Shown here: positions 1 to 9,106 of the stretch, piece by piece
Layout: the number at the start of each line of letters is the position of its first letter
Numbering within the stretch: the stretch's first letter is position 1
DNA from: Planococcus halocryophilus
Lineage (GTDB): Bacteria; Bacillota; Bacilli; Bacillales_A; Planococcaceae
Reading direction: 5' to 3'
Assembly: GCF_001687585.2 (NCBI RefSeq)
Contig: NZ_CP016537.2
Location: 592,001-656,000 of the forward strand
Length of the DNA stretch: 64,000 bases
Program-made: the position numbers and the translations under genes
The notes under the pieces: model-generated
Seen by the model: the letters and a program-made list of their open reading frames with translations, nothing else
Told to the model about the DNA's origin: nothing
Databases searched by the model: none

Positions 1-531
1 CATAAAATCGACGAAGACTTGTCACTCAAAGTTCTGGAGATGCGTGATGCAGAACGAATTTTTAGCTTGACTGACGTATCAAGAGAGTATTTAAGAGAAT
101 GGCTACCATGGCTCGATTTTACAACAAAAGTAGAAGACACGAGAGATTTTATCAAATCAGGTAGCAGTAATTTTGTCGAAGGCAAATCTTTAGGCGCAGC
201 CATTTTGTATAAAGGCGAAATTGTGGGAGTTGGAGGCTTTAATAGTATCAATGCAGCTAACAAAACCGCATATATCGGCTATTGGCTCGGACAGGAATAT
301 CAAGGGAAAGGCATCATGACGAGCGTTTCAAAAGCTTTGACTGATTATGCATTTACTGAGCTCAAGTTAAATAAAGTTGAAATTCGTGCAGCCGCAGAAA
401 ATCAAAAAAGCCGCAGCATCCCTGAGCGTCTAGGCTATAAAGAAGAAGGAACCATCCGCCAAGCTGAATGGCTATACGACCATTACGTCGATCACGTAGT
501 TTACGGCATGCTGGCTGAAGAGTGGAAATAA
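1..531 (+). CDS. GNAT N-acetyltransferase, RimJ/RimL type (5' end outside window)
   Basis: The frame is open to the left edge, so the true start is probably upstream; the first in-window start candidate is TTG at 19. The protein is a GNAT fold that would move an acetyl group from acetyl-CoA to an amine, as RimJ/RimL-type enzymes do. Visible family marks are the acetyl-CoA loop GQEYQGKGIM near the middle and the C-terminal ENQKSRSIPERLGYKEEG stretch, which resembles B. subtilis YdaF. The substrate cannot be read from sequence. A terminator hairpin follows directly. Confidence 0.85.
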   Translation, partial: HKIDEDLSLKVLEMRDAERIFSLTDVSREYLREWLPWLDFTTKVEDTRDFIKSGSSNFVEGKSLGAAILYKGEIVGVGGFNSINAANKTAYIGYWLGQEYQGKGIMTSVSKALTDYAFTELKLNKVEIRAAAENQKSRSIPERLGYKEEGTIRQAEWLYDHYVDHVVYGMLAEEWK

Positions 532-542
532 GAAGAAGTTTG

Positions 543-575
543 AACAAAGCAGCAAAATGGATGCTTTGTTTTTTG
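543..575 (+). terminator. Rho-independent terminator after the GNAT gene
   Basis: A nine-base stem (AACAAAGCA / TGCTTTGTT) is followed by a run of T. It separates the GNAT gene from the ABC transporter operon. Confidence 0.75.
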
Positions 576-634
576 AGGAATGAGCGTACAATACAAAGTA
601 ACACGAAGATTTTATTCGACTGGAGGGAATGCAT

Positions 635-1360
635 ATGAAGAATAGCATCTCCATCAATAACCTTAGTAAAGCGTATGGCAAAGCAGGCGTACTTAAAGAA
701 GTTGACTTGCAAATTGCTGAAGGAGAAATTTTTGGCTTGATCGGACCATCAGGATCAGGAAAAACAACGCTAGTTAAAATGATTGTCGGAATTGAATCCG
801 CGACGAACGGAACAGTAGAAGTGTTGGGCAAACGAGTCCCTAATTTAACGCTGCTCGAAAACATTGGCTATATGGCTCAAGAAGATGCCTTGTATCCTGA
901 ATTGACGGGCAAAGAAAATTTGAGTTTCTTTGCATCACTGTACAAAATGAAAAAGACGAATTTGAAAGACCGAATCGCTTATGCAGCAGATTTGGTGGAG
1001 TTAACCGACGAATTAGGAAAAAAAGTCGCGGCTTATTCAGGTGGCATGAAACGGCGCTTGTCATTAGCGATTGCGTTAGTTCACGACCCGAAAATTCTAA
1101 TTCTTGATGAGCCCACTGTTGGCATCGATCCAGAACTTCGCATATCCATCTGGCGTGAATTGATGACGCTAAAAAAAGAGCAAGGGAAGACGATTATCGT
1201 AACCACTCACGTAATGGACGAAGCAGAAAAATGCGACCGCATTGCCATGGTGCGTGAAGGTGGAATTTTAGCGACTGGAACACCAGACGAGCTGAAAACG
1301 ACATATGGCGCAGCTGATTTAGAAGAGGTCTTTTTGCAAGCAGGGAGGGAGGCGCGATGA
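635..1360 (+). CDS. ABC-2 type transporter ATP-binding subunit
   Basis: Cytoplasmic ATPase of an ABC-2 exporter. In order: Walker A GPSGSGKTT (residues 37-45), Q-loop in YMAQED, signature YSGGMKRR, Walker B ILILDEPTVGID and H-loop VTTHVMDE, all intact, so it should hydrolyse ATP. ATG 635 is chosen over the in-frame ATG 629 because GGAGGG at 622-627 lies seven bases before 635 and only one before 629. The stop overlaps the start of the permease gene (ATGA at 1357-1360), indicating translational coupling. The substrate is unknown; antibiotic, lipid or peptide export are all possible for this family. Confidence 0.9.
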   Translation: MKNSISINNLSKAYGKAGVLKEVDLQIAEGEIFGLIGPSGSGKTTLVKMIVGIESATNGTVEVLGKRVPNLTLLENIGYMAQEDALYPELTGKENLSFFASLYKMKKTNLKDRIAYAADLVELTDELGKKVAAYSGGMKRRLSLAIALVHDPKILILDEPTVGIDPELRISIWRELMTLKKEQGKTIIVTTHVMDEAEKCDRIAMVREGGILATGTPDELKTTYGAADLEEVFLQAGREAR

Positions 1361-2376
1361 GAACGCTAGCACTGATTCGACGCATCATGCTGCAATTACT
1401 TCGTGACAAACGGACAATGGCTTTGCTGTTTTTTGCTCCATTAATTGTATTGACTTTAATGTATTTTTTCTTTAATGGCGAATCAGAAGACCCGAGACTC
1501 GCAGTTGTCGGAGGCAGTGAACCGCTCATGACGGCGATGGAAAACGCATCGATTGATGTGATTTCTTATGATGCAGCCGATAATCAAACCATCATTTCGG
1601 ACAACCTAGCAGGTTTGTTAGAAATAAAAGACGGCAGTTTCCAAGTGGTTTTGGAAAATAATGACCCAAGCACATCTCGTGCATTGCTAATGAAAATTAC
1701 TCAAATAGCAGCGATGCAAGGGGGCGGAAACGCACCGAGCGTAGAGACCGAATACATTTTTGGTGATGAAGATACGGCATTTTTTGATGTGCTCGGACCG
1801 ATACTAGTCGGCTTTTTCGTGTTCTTCTTTGTTTTTCTCATTTCAGGAATTGGCTTATTAAAAGAACGCGTATCGGGAACGTTGGAGCGGTTATTAGCGA
1901 CTCCGATCCGTCGCTGGGAAATTGTTATGGCTTACTTAACGGGCTTCGGCATTTTTGCGATTATCCAAACCATTATCGTCGTATTTTACTCGATCCAAGT
2001 ATTGGATATGATCATGATCGGTCAAGTATGGCATGTTATTATCGTCAATTTAATGCTGGCATTAGTAGCGTTGTCGCTTGGGATTCTGTTATCAACTTTC
2101 GCATCATCTGAATTCCAAATGGTCCAATTCATCCCGATTGTTGTCATTCCACAAATCTTTTTTGCCGGCATTATCCCACTTGAAGGTATGGCCGATTGGC
2201 TGCAAAATCTCAGCCGCATCATGCCGCTATATTACGCAGCGGACGCCTTAAAAGCGATTATGTATAGAGGAGAAGGATTGGCCGATATCTCGAGCAATCT
2301 GCTGGCACTCGCTGCTTTTGCAGTGGTGTTTATCTTTATGAACATCATCGCTTTGAAGCGCTACCGAAAATTATAA
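1357..2376 (+). CDS. ABC-2 type transporter permease
   Basis: Membrane partner of the preceding ATPase. It has one N-terminal membrane segment (about residues 20-38), an extracytoplasmic region of roughly 120 residues, then about five hydrophobic segments after residue 145, the standard ABC-2 permease plan. The motif LKERVSGTLERLLATPIRRWEI is cut short here to its core ERVSGTLERLLATP, typical of the cytoplasmic loop that contacts the ATPase. The ATGA overlap with the upstream gene makes a two-gene operon closed by a terminator at 2386. Confidence 0.88.
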   Translation: MRTLALIRRIMLQLLRDKRTMALLFFAPLIVLTLMYFFFNGESEDPRLAVVGGSEPLMTAMENASIDVISYDAADNQTIISDNLAGLLEIKDGSFQVVLENNDPSTSRALLMKITQIAAMQGGGNAPSVETEYIFGDEDTAFFDVLGPILVGFFVFFFVFLISGIGLLKERVSGTLERLLATPIRRWEIVMAYLTGFGIFAIIQTIIVVFYSIQVLDMIMIGQVWHVIIVNLMLALVALSLGILLSTFASSEFQMVQFIPIVVIPQIFFAGIIPLEGMADWLQNLSRIMPLYYAADALKAIMYRGEGLADISSNLLALAAFAVVFIFMNIIALKRYRKL

Positions 2377-2385
2377 AAGTATTTT

Positions 2386-2414
2386 AGCTGTCTGCTTTTA
2401 TGGACAGCTTTTTC
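2386..2414 (+). terminator. Terminator of the ABC-2 operon
   Basis: AGCTGTC and GACAGCT form a seven-base stem, followed by TTTTTC. Confidence 0.7.
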
Positions 2415-2504
2415 TATGGGGTTTAGGGGGTAGCGCAGTTCGCGTATGCGAACTGCTAGGCATTGTAGGGGTTTTGGTTTTGTGGAAAGGTGTTGTGAAA
2501 TTTT

Positions 2505-2935
2505 CTATGCGCGTAAAGGGCGGGGAAATTCATGTAAAGAGCTCGAAAGTTCATGTAAGGGAATCAAAAGTTCGTGTATAAATCGTGATGCGTGTATAGA
2601 GTGGAAAAGTTCATGTAAAGAGTTCGAAAGTTCATGTAAGAGAGTGAAAAATTCATGTAAGAGAATCAAAAGTTCGTGTATAAATCGTGATGCGTGTAAA
2701 GAGTGGAAAAGTTCATGTAAAGAGTTCAAACGTTCATGTAAGAGAGCGAAAAATTCGTGTAAGGGAATCAAAAGTTCGTGTATAAATCGTGATGCGTGTA
2801 AAGAGTGGAAAAGTTCATGTAAAGAGTTCAAACGTTCATGTAAGAGAGCGAAAAACTAATGTAAAAGCCGCAAAAGTTGCTGTAAAAATCTCAACCCATG
2901 CAAATAGTTGAAAACCTCATGTAACATCAGCAAAT
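2505..2935 (-). repeat. 21-bp phased intergenic repeat array (array 1, minus orientation)
   Basis: The stretch between 2415 and 3058 holds no convincing gene. It is filled with degenerate units whose minus-strand form is close to TTACATGAACTTTCGAA. The conserved GT (AC on the minus strand) recurs at 2513, 2534, 2555, 2576, 2594 and 2615: steps of 21, 21, 21, 18, 21. The motif AATCGTGATGCG recurs at 2581, 2683 and 2785, exactly 102 bp apart. Open frames exist on both strands but encode only the repeat and have no ribosome binding site, so they are not called as genes. Confidence 0.9.
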
Positions 2936-3058
2936 CTACTCAACTCATAACAAGAAAACAAATTTCCGACTCTCCGACTACCTCTATCGTGTGACTTTTG
3001 ATAAAATTAACGAGCAGGCGAATTTTAGCCACATACAGTATCTAAAGGAGAGAACATA

Positions 3059-3343
3059 ATGAAATACTTTTTAGCTGGAACAGCGATTGCTTTAATTGGC
3101 GTGTTAGTGGCGTATTTACTGAATGATTGGTCATTGGTTTACATGATCAGCGGCATTGTTGCTGGTGTTGCATTGATATGGGGCGTTTTGGCATTGGGCA
3201 CTGGTAAAAACAAGTCCACCAGAACGACAAGTTCAGAAAAGCGTCGCGAAAAGCAACAGCGCGTGACGAAAATGAAAAACGCAGTCATGGTGGCTGTGCC
3301 GAATATAATTGCGGTGATCGTTAACTTAGCGATGATTTCATAA
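3059..3343 (+). CDS. Small membrane protein, DUF5316-like
   Basis: A 94-residue protein with two N-terminal hydrophobic segments (about 3-20 and 26-47), a basic central loop rich in Lys/Arg, and a C-terminal hydrophobic segment (about 75-93). The pattern resembles small Bacillus DUF5316 proteins, whose function is not known; the family assignment is from memory of the pattern. AAAGGAG lies eight bases before the ATG. The methyltransferase gene starts 18 bases downstream, so the two are probably co-transcribed. Confidence 0.75.
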   Translation: MKYFLAGTAIALIGVLVAYLLNDWSLVYMISGIVAGVALIWGVLALGTGKNKSTRTTSSEKRREKQQRVTKMKNAVMVAVPNIIAVIVNLAMIS

Positions 3344-3361
3344 AAAGGATGGGGTGAGGCG

Positions 3362-4114
3362 TTGTTAGGGTATTACAGCAAGTTGTCGTCGGAAGTGTAC
3401 GATCTCGATAAGCCAATTGGTAGTTCATTCGGGGATATTGAATATTACTTGGAGCGACTCGGTTCATGCAAAGGTCGCATTTTGGAACCAGCAACTGGTA
3501 CTGGTCGTTTACTTGTGCCATTGCTTGAAAAAGGGTTTGAAGTAGACGGTTTTGATGTATCCGAGGAAATGCTGACGGTGTGTCGTGCCAATTGTGAAAA
3601 ACATGGCTTCCGTCCGAATTTATTTCATGCAAAAATGGAGTCGTTTTCGGTTGATAGAACATATGCGGCCATTGTGATTCCGACTGGGACATTTCTGTTG
3701 CTCGATGAGCGTGAAAAATCGCTTAGAGCGCTTCAGAATTTCTACAATCATTTGGAAATAGGGGGACGATTAATTGTCGACTTGGATGTGCCAGCAGGTG
3801 TCGAACTGGAGAAAACTTCTACACGCACGTGGCAAGCGCTCAACGGCGATACGTTAACCGTCGAAAGTAAGAAAATCAAAGTGGATTGGATTCACCAAAC
3901 CTTTGTTTCACAAGGGCGTTATGAATGCTGGCGCGAAGGGAAGTTGATCGAAACTGAACTCGAACGCTATCCGATGCGTTGGTACGGAGTTGAAGAATTC
4001 CGTACCATTTTAGAAAACATTGGCTTTAAAGAAATTGTTATTTCATCTGGCTATCAAATTGATCACTACCCAAAAAACGCAAATTCCATCATCACATACG
4101 AAGCGACAAAATAA
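3362..4114 (+). CDS. Class I SAM-dependent methyltransferase
   Basis: A 250-residue Rossmann-fold methyltransferase. Motif I is ILEPATGTGRLLVPLLEKG with the acidic GFDVSEEML that follows, the usual S-adenosylmethionine pocket; the motif-IV-like strand is AAIVIPTGTF. The target is unknown. The start is TTG 3362, the only in-frame start near the beginning of homology, with GTGAGG just upstream. It follows the small membrane gene closely and ends in a strong terminator. Confidence 0.85.
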   Translation: MLGYYSKLSSEVYDLDKPIGSSFGDIEYYLERLGSCKGRILEPATGTGRLLVPLLEKGFEVDGFDVSEEMLTVCRANCEKHGFRPNLFHAKMESFSVDRTYAAIVIPTGTFLLLDEREKSLRALQNFYNHLEIGGRLIVDLDVPAGVELEKTSTRTWQALNGDTLTVESKKIKVDWIHQTFVSQGRYECWREGKLIETELERYPMRWYGVEEFRTILENIGFKEIVISSGYQIDHYPKNANSIITYEATK

Positions 4115-4150
4115 GAAAAACCGAGGCGGAATTCTGCCTCGGTTTTTCTT
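4115..4150 (+). terminator. Strong terminator after the methyltransferase
   Basis: AAAAACCGAGGC and GCCTCGGTTTTT form a perfect 12-base stem around an eight-base loop, with further T after it. Confidence 0.9.
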
Positions 4151-4172
4151 ATTTTGAAACTTTAAATGCCTG

Positions 4173-4215
4173 GGACATAAGCCAGTTCGGCTCTATGCCG
4201 ACCTGCCTTACGTCC
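4173..4215. repeat. Long imperfect hairpin between convergent genes
   Basis: GGACATAAG at 4173 and CTTACGTCC ending at 4215 flank an inner stem TCGGC/GCCGA, giving one long hairpin with a few mismatches. It lies just after the DUF1801 gene stop (minus strand) but has no T-run on that side. It may be a dispersed GGGACATAA-type hairpin rather than a terminator. Confidence 0.5.
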
Positions 4216-4230
4216 GATAAAACCAGCTAA

Positions 4231-4587
4231 TCATTTCCGGTTTAATTCCACCGCATCCCAAATCAATAGCTTCAGTTCATCGCTCTTAATTTCGTCGGTC
4301 CGGTTCAAGCGAATGTGACGCATTTTTTTGCCGTCACCTTCGAGTAGGTTCGATTCATCGCGAAGTTCCGCGCCGCGGTAAAAGCCGAAATTGACATGAC
4401 CTTTAGCCGTTTGCATATAGCACACGAGACCTTCTTTGGCATAACTCGGCTTGTCCCATTTAAAGCCTTCGTCCATTTCTGGATAAGCTTCGAATACCAA
4501 TGTGCGAAGTTCTGAAACGATATCTTGTACTGGGTTTTCTAGCCCTTCGATAAATTCATCTACTTGCGGATCTTTGACTGGATGCAT
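4231..4587 (-). CDS. DUF1801 (YdhG-like) protein
   Basis: A 118-residue DUF1801 protein, the fold shared with frataxin-like YdhG and related bacterial proteins; function unproven. Features are the helical start with DEFIEGLENP, the FKWDKPSYA core and the VNFGFYRGAEL strand. The start is placed at 4587 because GGGGAA lies seven bases upstream; the longer frame to 4638 would run into the upstream regulator. It follows the XRE-cupin gene by 13 bases and is probably in the same transcript. Confidence 0.8.
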   Translation of the reverse strand: MHPVKDPQVDEFIEGLENPVQDIVSELRTLVFEAYPEMDEGFKWDKPSYAKEGLVCYMQTAKGHVNFGFYRGAELRDESNLLEGDGKKMRHIRLNRTDEIKSDELKLLIWDAVELNRK

Positions 4588-4600
4588 AGACAGATTCCCC

Positions 4601-5119
4601 TTAATTCGTTTTGGATGATACGAGTAAAAATTGTACATCGTGCTCTGTTAAGTTAAACCAATAATGTCGTTTACGTGCATCAAACATGATGGATTGTCGC
4701 TTGGTAAGTTCGGTGCGTTCGCCGTCCACCTCGACAGTTAACACCCCATCCAATACGAATAAAAACTCATACCCACTATGAGCAAATGGATTACCTTCGG
4801 ATTCAGCAGGTTTCATAGTCACCAGCATCGGGACTAAATTTGCTTCTTTAACGCCGTGTGACAAATCTTTGTAATGGAATTTCTCGAGTCGCGATTCCCA
4901 ATCGGTTTTTTCGGTTTCATTGGCGAAAAAAAGACTAGGGTCGACATTCAAAGCATCTGCTATTTTACGCAGCGATTCTAATGTCACGCTCGATTTTCCG
5001 CGTTCGACTTGCGATAAGAAGCTAATGGAGACATTAGTTTGCTCTGCTAACTCTTTCAAGGTCAATTTGCGCTCCTTGCGAAGATTTTTTAATGTTACCC
5101 CAATTGTTCCGTTCGACAT
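4601..5119 (-). CDS. XRE-family regulator with C-terminal cupin domain
   Basis: The N-terminal helix-turn-helix (about residues 7-62: LKNLRKERKLTLKELAEQ, then SISFLSQVERGKSSVTLESL) binds DNA. The C-terminal half is a small beta-barrel cupin (HSGYEFLFVLDGVLTVEVDG) likely to sense a small molecule. AGAGGGG precedes ATG 5119 by eight bases; a longer in-frame start to 5167 lacks this support. It is divergent from the MHS transporter gene, and such regulators commonly control their divergent neighbour, so regulation of the transporter and the ornithine-cyclodeaminase-like gene is the natural inference. Confidence 0.88.
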   Translation of the reverse strand: MSNGTIGVTLKNLRKERKLTLKELAEQTNVSISFLSQVERGKSSVTLESLRKIADALNVDPSLFFANETEKTDWESRLEKFHYKDLSHGVKEANLVPMLVTMKPAESEGNPFAHSGYEFLFVLDGVLTVEVDGERTELTKRQSIMFDARKRHYWFNLTEHDVQFLLVSSKTN

Positions 5120-5195
5120 GCAGAAACCCCTCTTTACTAAATGTTCTGCCTCTATCATAACGTACATATGCTGAAAATAAAATTTAAGAAGGTTA

Positions 5196-5224
5196 TTGAC
5201 AGAATATTGCTAACTGACTAAACT
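5196..5224 (+). promoter_or_regulatory. SigA-type promoter of the MHS transporter operon
   Basis: TTGACA at 5196-5201 and TAAACT at 5219-5224 are separated by 17 bases. This lies in the divergent region next to the XRE-cupin gene, a likely place for its operator. Confidence 0.6.
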
Positions 5225-5280
5225 GTTGAAAAGGGAGAATTAAAGTGTCACTTCAATTTATTCGTAAAGGGGAAGTTAGG

Positions 5281-6594
5281 ATGGATAAAAAGCAAACACG
5301 CAAAGTTTTAACGGCAAGTCTTGTGGGGAGTTCGATTGAATGGTTTGATTATTTTTTATATGGCACCATGGCAGCATTAGTATTTAACCAATTATTTTTT
5401 GTCAACGAAGATCCAACAGTTGGGTTAATGCTCGCTTATGCATCTTTTGCATTATCATTCTTTATTCGTCCATTTGGCGGCATTATCTTCAGTCACATCG
5501 GCGACCGTATTGGCCGCAAAAAGACATTGGTTATCACGTTGAGTTTAATGGGCTTTGCAACGTTTGCAATGGGGTTATTGCCAACTTATCAAGCAATTGG
5601 AGTTGCAGCACCAATTTTGTTAATCACACTACGTTTAATCCAAGGACTTGGGATTGGTGGAGAATGGGGCGGCGCATTACTACTTGCGACAGAATATGCA
5701 CCACCTGAAAGACGTGGATTTTTTGGGAGCATCCCACAAATGGGTGTTACGATCGGGATGGTCATGGGAACTTTGGCGCTTTACTTGATGACTTTATTGC
5801 CAGAAGCGGCATTTATGAGCTGGGGCTGGCGCGTACCATTTATCTTGAGTGCGTTTCTTGTTTTGTTTGGTTTATGGATTCGTAAAGGCATCGACGAAAC
5901 ACCAGAATTTAAAGCAGTAAAAGCATCTGGTGAAATTCCAAAATTGCCGATTGTCGATACATTAAAATATCACTGGCGTGAAGTGTTAATCGCCATTGGA
6001 GCAAAAGTTGTTGAAACAGCACCGTTTTATATTTTTGGTACGTTCGTTGTGTCTTACGCAACAACAAATCTTGAGTTTTCAAGAACAGCTACACTCGCAG
6101 CAGTTATGATTGCAACGGTGATTACGACGATTTTGATCCCGATTATGGGTGCATTGTCTGACCGTGTCGGACGCAAGAAAATGTACGTGACTGGCGCTGT
6201 AGCAATGGGCTTGTTCGCTTTCCCTTATTTCTGGATGTTGCAACAAGGTTCTGTATTATTGTTAATCGTTGCGACAATTATTGGGTTGGGTATTATTTGG
6301 GCGCCAATCACAGCAGTACTTGGAACGATGTTCTCAGAAATTTTCGATGCAAAAGTTCGTTACACGGGAGTAACACTAGGCTACCAAATTGGTGCAGCAT
6401 TAGCAGGGGGAACAGCACCTTTAGTTGCGACATTCTTGTTAGCGACATTTGATAACTCTTACGTACCAGTAGCATTATATATCGTTTTAACAGCCGTTAT
6501 TTCACTCTTGTCTATCTGGGCAGTGAAAGATTTAAGTGGCACTCAAAAACAAGAAAAAACAGCTACATTAGTAACCGAGGAAAGCCGCGTTTAA
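5281..6594 (+). CDS. MHS-family MFS transporter
   Basis: A metabolite:H+ symporter of the major facilitator superfamily with about 12 membrane segments. The loop motifs GDRIGRKK (residues 74-81) and GALSDRVGRKK mark the two halves, and WFDYFLYG near the N-terminus is typical of the MHS subfamily, which takes up organic acids and betaines. Both GTG 5245 and ATG 5281 have usable ribosome binding sites; ATG 5281 is preferred because the family normally starts close to the KKQTRKVL segment. The next gene, 24 bases downstream, points to uptake and conversion of an amino or imino acid. The substrate is not determinable. Confidence 0.88.
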   Translation: MDKKQTRKVLTASLVGSSIEWFDYFLYGTMAALVFNQLFFVNEDPTVGLMLAYASFALSFFIRPFGGIIFSHIGDRIGRKKTLVITLSLMGFATFAMGLLPTYQAIGVAAPILLITLRLIQGLGIGGEWGGALLLATEYAPPERRGFFGSIPQMGVTIGMVMGTLALYLMTLLPEAAFMSWGWRVPFILSAFLVLFGLWIRKGIDETPEFKAVKASGEIPKLPIVDTLKYHWREVLIAIGAKVVETAPFYIFGTFVVSYATTNLEFSRTATLAAVMIATVITTILIPIMGALSDRVGRKKMYVTGAVAMGLFAFPYFWMLQQGSVLLLIVATIIGLGIIWAPITAVLGTMFSEIFDAKVRYTGVTLGYQIGAALAGGTAPLVATFLLATFDNSYVPVALYIVLTAVISLLSIWAVKDLSGTQKQEKTATLVTEESRV

Positions 6595-6618
6595 GCGCAT
6601 ATTTTTAGGAGGGGTTTC

Positions 6619-7602
6619 ATGCTTATCATCAACGAACAACAGATTCAGCAACAATACGATATGGCCGACGCTATCCGTGACGTCACAGAAATGCTTCGGG
6701 CAAAAGAGCAGGGCCAGATCAATAACCCGCATCGCACCGTCCTTAGCTTTCCAGAACGTCAGGCATCGGCACTTTATATGCCAAGTGCAGACATGGTCAA
6801 TAAAGTCTCAGGCGTGAAAATTGTCACCATCTTTCCGGAAAACCCGGCACAAAACAAGCCGACGACTCAAGGTGTGATTCTTTTGTCAGACGGAGATAAC
6901 GGAGAACATGTGGCAATGATGACGGCATCGTATTTAACGCGATTGCGCACAGGCGCACTAAGCGGAATTGCAACGGATTTGTTGGCACGAAAAGAAAGCC
7001 GCGTACTGACTGTGATCGGTACAGGCGGCATGGCGTTCGAGCAAGTGCTTGGCGTATTAGCAGTGAGACCCATCGAAAAAATTATTTTGGTTAACCGCAC
7101 ACCAGAAAAAGCACAACGTTTTGGTGAACGGCTTGTTGAATTTGATATCAACATCCCATACACAGTCGAACCAATCGTGTCATTAGCCGTTCAACAAGCA
7201 GACATCATTTGCTGCGCCACACGATCCAACGAACCGGTGTTTAACGGAGACGATTTAAAGCCGGGTACGCACATTAACGGCGTCGGTTCCTATTTGCCAA
7301 GTATGCGCGAAGTCGATGAAACGACCATCTTGCGCGCTGACAAAATCGTCGCTGACGACTTACCAGGCGTTAAAGACGAAGCCGGCGAATTAATCTACAC
7401 CGTCGAAACGGGCGCATGGTCATTCGATCAATTGCATGCAGAACTTGGACAAATCGTTGTAGAAACTGCTGCAGGCCGTGAGTCGGAATCGGAAATCACC
7501 TTCTTCAAATGCGTCGGTGCTGCTTATTTTGATTTGGCAGTAGCCAAAGGCGTTTACAGCAAAATAAAAGCAAATGGTACGGGTATAGAAGTAGAGATGT
7601 AA
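6619..7602 (+). CDS. Ornithine cyclodeaminase / mu-crystallin family protein
   Basis: A 327-residue NAD(P)-dependent enzyme of the ornithine cyclodeaminase/mu-crystallin family. Members include ornithine cyclodeaminase, ketimine reductases and some alanine dehydrogenases, so the reaction is not fixed by sequence alone. The Rossmann motif is VIGTGGMAFEQV, with the final Gly replaced by Ala-Phe relative to the usual GxGxQA; the conserved Arg-Thr-Gly-Ala (RLRTGALSG) lies before it. GGAGGGG precedes ATG 6619. It is the second gene of the transporter operon and is followed by a strong terminator. Confidence 0.87.
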   Translation: MLIINEQQIQQQYDMADAIRDVTEMLRAKEQGQINNPHRTVLSFPERQASALYMPSADMVNKVSGVKIVTIFPENPAQNKPTTQGVILLSDGDNGEHVAMMTASYLTRLRTGALSGIATDLLARKESRVLTVIGTGGMAFEQVLGVLAVRPIEKIILVNRTPEKAQRFGERLVEFDINIPYTVEPIVSLAVQQADIICCATRSNEPVFNGDDLKPGTHINGVGSYLPSMREVDETTILRADKIVADDLPGVKDEAGELIYTVETGAWSFDQLHAELGQIVVETAAGRESESEITFFKCVGAAYFDLAVAKGVYSKIKANGTGIEVEM

Positions 7603-7611
7603 AGGTGATTG

Positions 7612-7650
7612 ATCCCCCAAGCGGCACATGTCGCTTGGGGGATTTTTTTG
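7612..7650 (+). terminator. Strong terminator of the MHS-cyclodeaminase operon
   Basis: ATCCCCCAAGCG and CGCTTGGGGGAT form a 12-base stem with an eight-base loop, then seven T. Confidence 0.92.
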
Positions 7651-7674
7651 TTGGGGGAGTTGGGTAGGTGTTAT

Positions 7675-8310
7675 GTGAAGTTTTGGATATTATACATGGA
7701 TTTTCACGGTCTTTACCTGAACTTTTGGCATCCTTACAGGGATAGCGATTTATACATGAAATTTTGAACTCTTTACATGAAGTTACGAAGTCTTAACCTG
7801 AACTTTTGGTACTTTAACATGAAGTTTTAGCGTCTTTACAGGGATAGCGATTTATACATGAACTTTTGAACTCTTTACATGAAGTTACGAAGTCTTAACC
7901 TGAACTTTTGGTGCTTTAACATGAAGTTTTAGCGTCTTTACAGGGATAGCGATTTATACCTGAACTTTTAGGTTCTTTACATGAAGTTTCGAAGTCTTAA
8001 CCTGAACTTTTGGTACTTTAACATGAAGTTTTAGCGTCTTTACAGGGATAGCGATTTATACCTGAACTTTTGAACTCTTTACATGAAGTTTCGAAGTCTT
8101 AACCTGAACTTTTGGTGTTTTAACATGAAGTTTTAGCGTCTTTACAGGGATAGCGATTTATACATGAACTTTTAGGTTCTTTACATGAAGTTTCGAAGTT
8201 TTAACATGAACTTTTGGTGCTTATACATGAAGTTTTAGCGCCTTTACAGGGATAGCAATTTATACAAGAAATTTCGAGCTCTTTACACGAACTTTTAAAG
8301 CCTTTAAAGG
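7675..8310 (+). repeat. 21-bp phased intergenic repeat array (array 2)
   Basis: About 640 bp of degenerate units near TTTACATGAACTTTTGAAGTC, with no gene. The motif GATAGCRATTTATAC recurs at 7741, 7843, 7945, 8047, 8149 and 8251: five consecutive steps of exactly 102 bp. Within each 102-bp block the AC anchors fall at offsets 14, 35, 56, 77 and 98, that is four steps of 21 and one of 18. Stop codons occur in the frame that is open in array 1, so a coding role is unlikely. Confidence 0.93.
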
Positions 8311-8395
8311 AATCAAAATCTCACCACAAACTCACAACATAACACCTTAGAAAAAATTCGCATTTTCATAATTTATTTGTATAATGATGGAAAGC

Positions 8396-8432
8396 AAAAA
8401 ATAAAAGCAACGCACCATAGCGCATTGCTTTT
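8396..8432 (-). terminator. Terminator of the maltose acetyltransferase gene
   Basis: AAAAGCAA and TTGCTTTT pair, with an inner CGC/GCG; on the minus strand the stem is followed by TTTTATTTTTT. It overlaps the end of the gene. Confidence 0.65.
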
Positions 8433-8991
8433 ATTCTTCAACTTGTTTAATTACGAATGCGGGGTTGCCACCCACCAACGTATTGGCGGGTACATCTTTA
8501 GTAACAACGGCGCCAGCTGCGATAATCGCATTGTCGCCAATCGTCACTCCAGGGTTGATGATGGCACGGCCACCGATCCAGACATTGTCACCGATTGTGA
8601 CGGGTTTACCAAATTCTTTGCCAGAATTTCGCGCAGTGGCATTCAGCGGGTGAGTCGCTGTGTATATATGAACTCCCGGAGCAATCATGCAATTATCACC
8701 AATCCGGATTTCGCAAACATCAAGAAACACGCAGTCGAAATTGGCATAAAAATTATCGCCGACGTGAATGTTATATCCGTAATCACATCGAATGGTGGGT
8801 TCGACGTGAATCATGTCGCCGGTCGAGCCAAGTAATTTTTTCAGCAAATCGGCACGATCTTGGCCGTCCATTTCGGTAGTTTCGTTGAACAGTCGGCTAA
8901 GTCGGCGAGCATTCATGCGATTTTGGCGCAGGGTTGAATCAGCCGGATCGTACATTTCACCAGCGAGCATTTTGTCTTTTTCCGTCATCAT
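8431..8991 (-). CDS. maa: Maltose O-acetyltransferase-like sugar acetyltransferase
   Basis: A 186-residue left-handed beta-helix (hexapeptide repeat) acetyltransferase that acetylates a sugar hydroxyl with acetyl-CoA. The N-terminal Mac segment ([20 protein letters not shown]) is diagnostic of Maa/LacA-type enzymes; the catalytic His is in TATHPLNA; hexapeptide repeats run through [25 protein letters not shown] lies seven bases before ATG 8991. It sits near, but not in, the alpha-glucoside cluster. Confidence 0.9.
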   Translation of the reverse strand: MMTEKDKMLAGEMYDPADSTLRQNRMNARRLSRLFNETTEMDGQDRADLLKKLLGSTGDMIHVEPTIRCDYGYNIHVGDNFYANFDCVFLDVCEIRIGDNCMIAPGVHIYTATHPLNATARNSGKEFGKPVTIGDNVWIGGRAIINPGVTIGDNAIIAAGAVVTKDVPANTLVGGNPAFVIKQVEE

Positions 8992-9106
8992 ATGTTATCC
9001 TCCCCGAAAAATTAATGGTAAATCGATTGTATCATAGCTAATTTCAAAAATATTTAGTAAACTTATGGAATATTCTTTATAATAGAGAGAGACAGGAGTG
9101 AAAGTT

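Noticed and set aside
2446..2859. Long open frames on both strands (2446-2859 plus, 2505-2831 minus) as repeat proteins
   Set aside because: They only translate the 21-bp repeat; no ribosome binding site; other arrays have stops in the same frame.
7675..8310. Phased repeats as a CRISPR array
   Set aside because: No constant repeat separated by unique spacers; all units are variants of one another; no cas genes.
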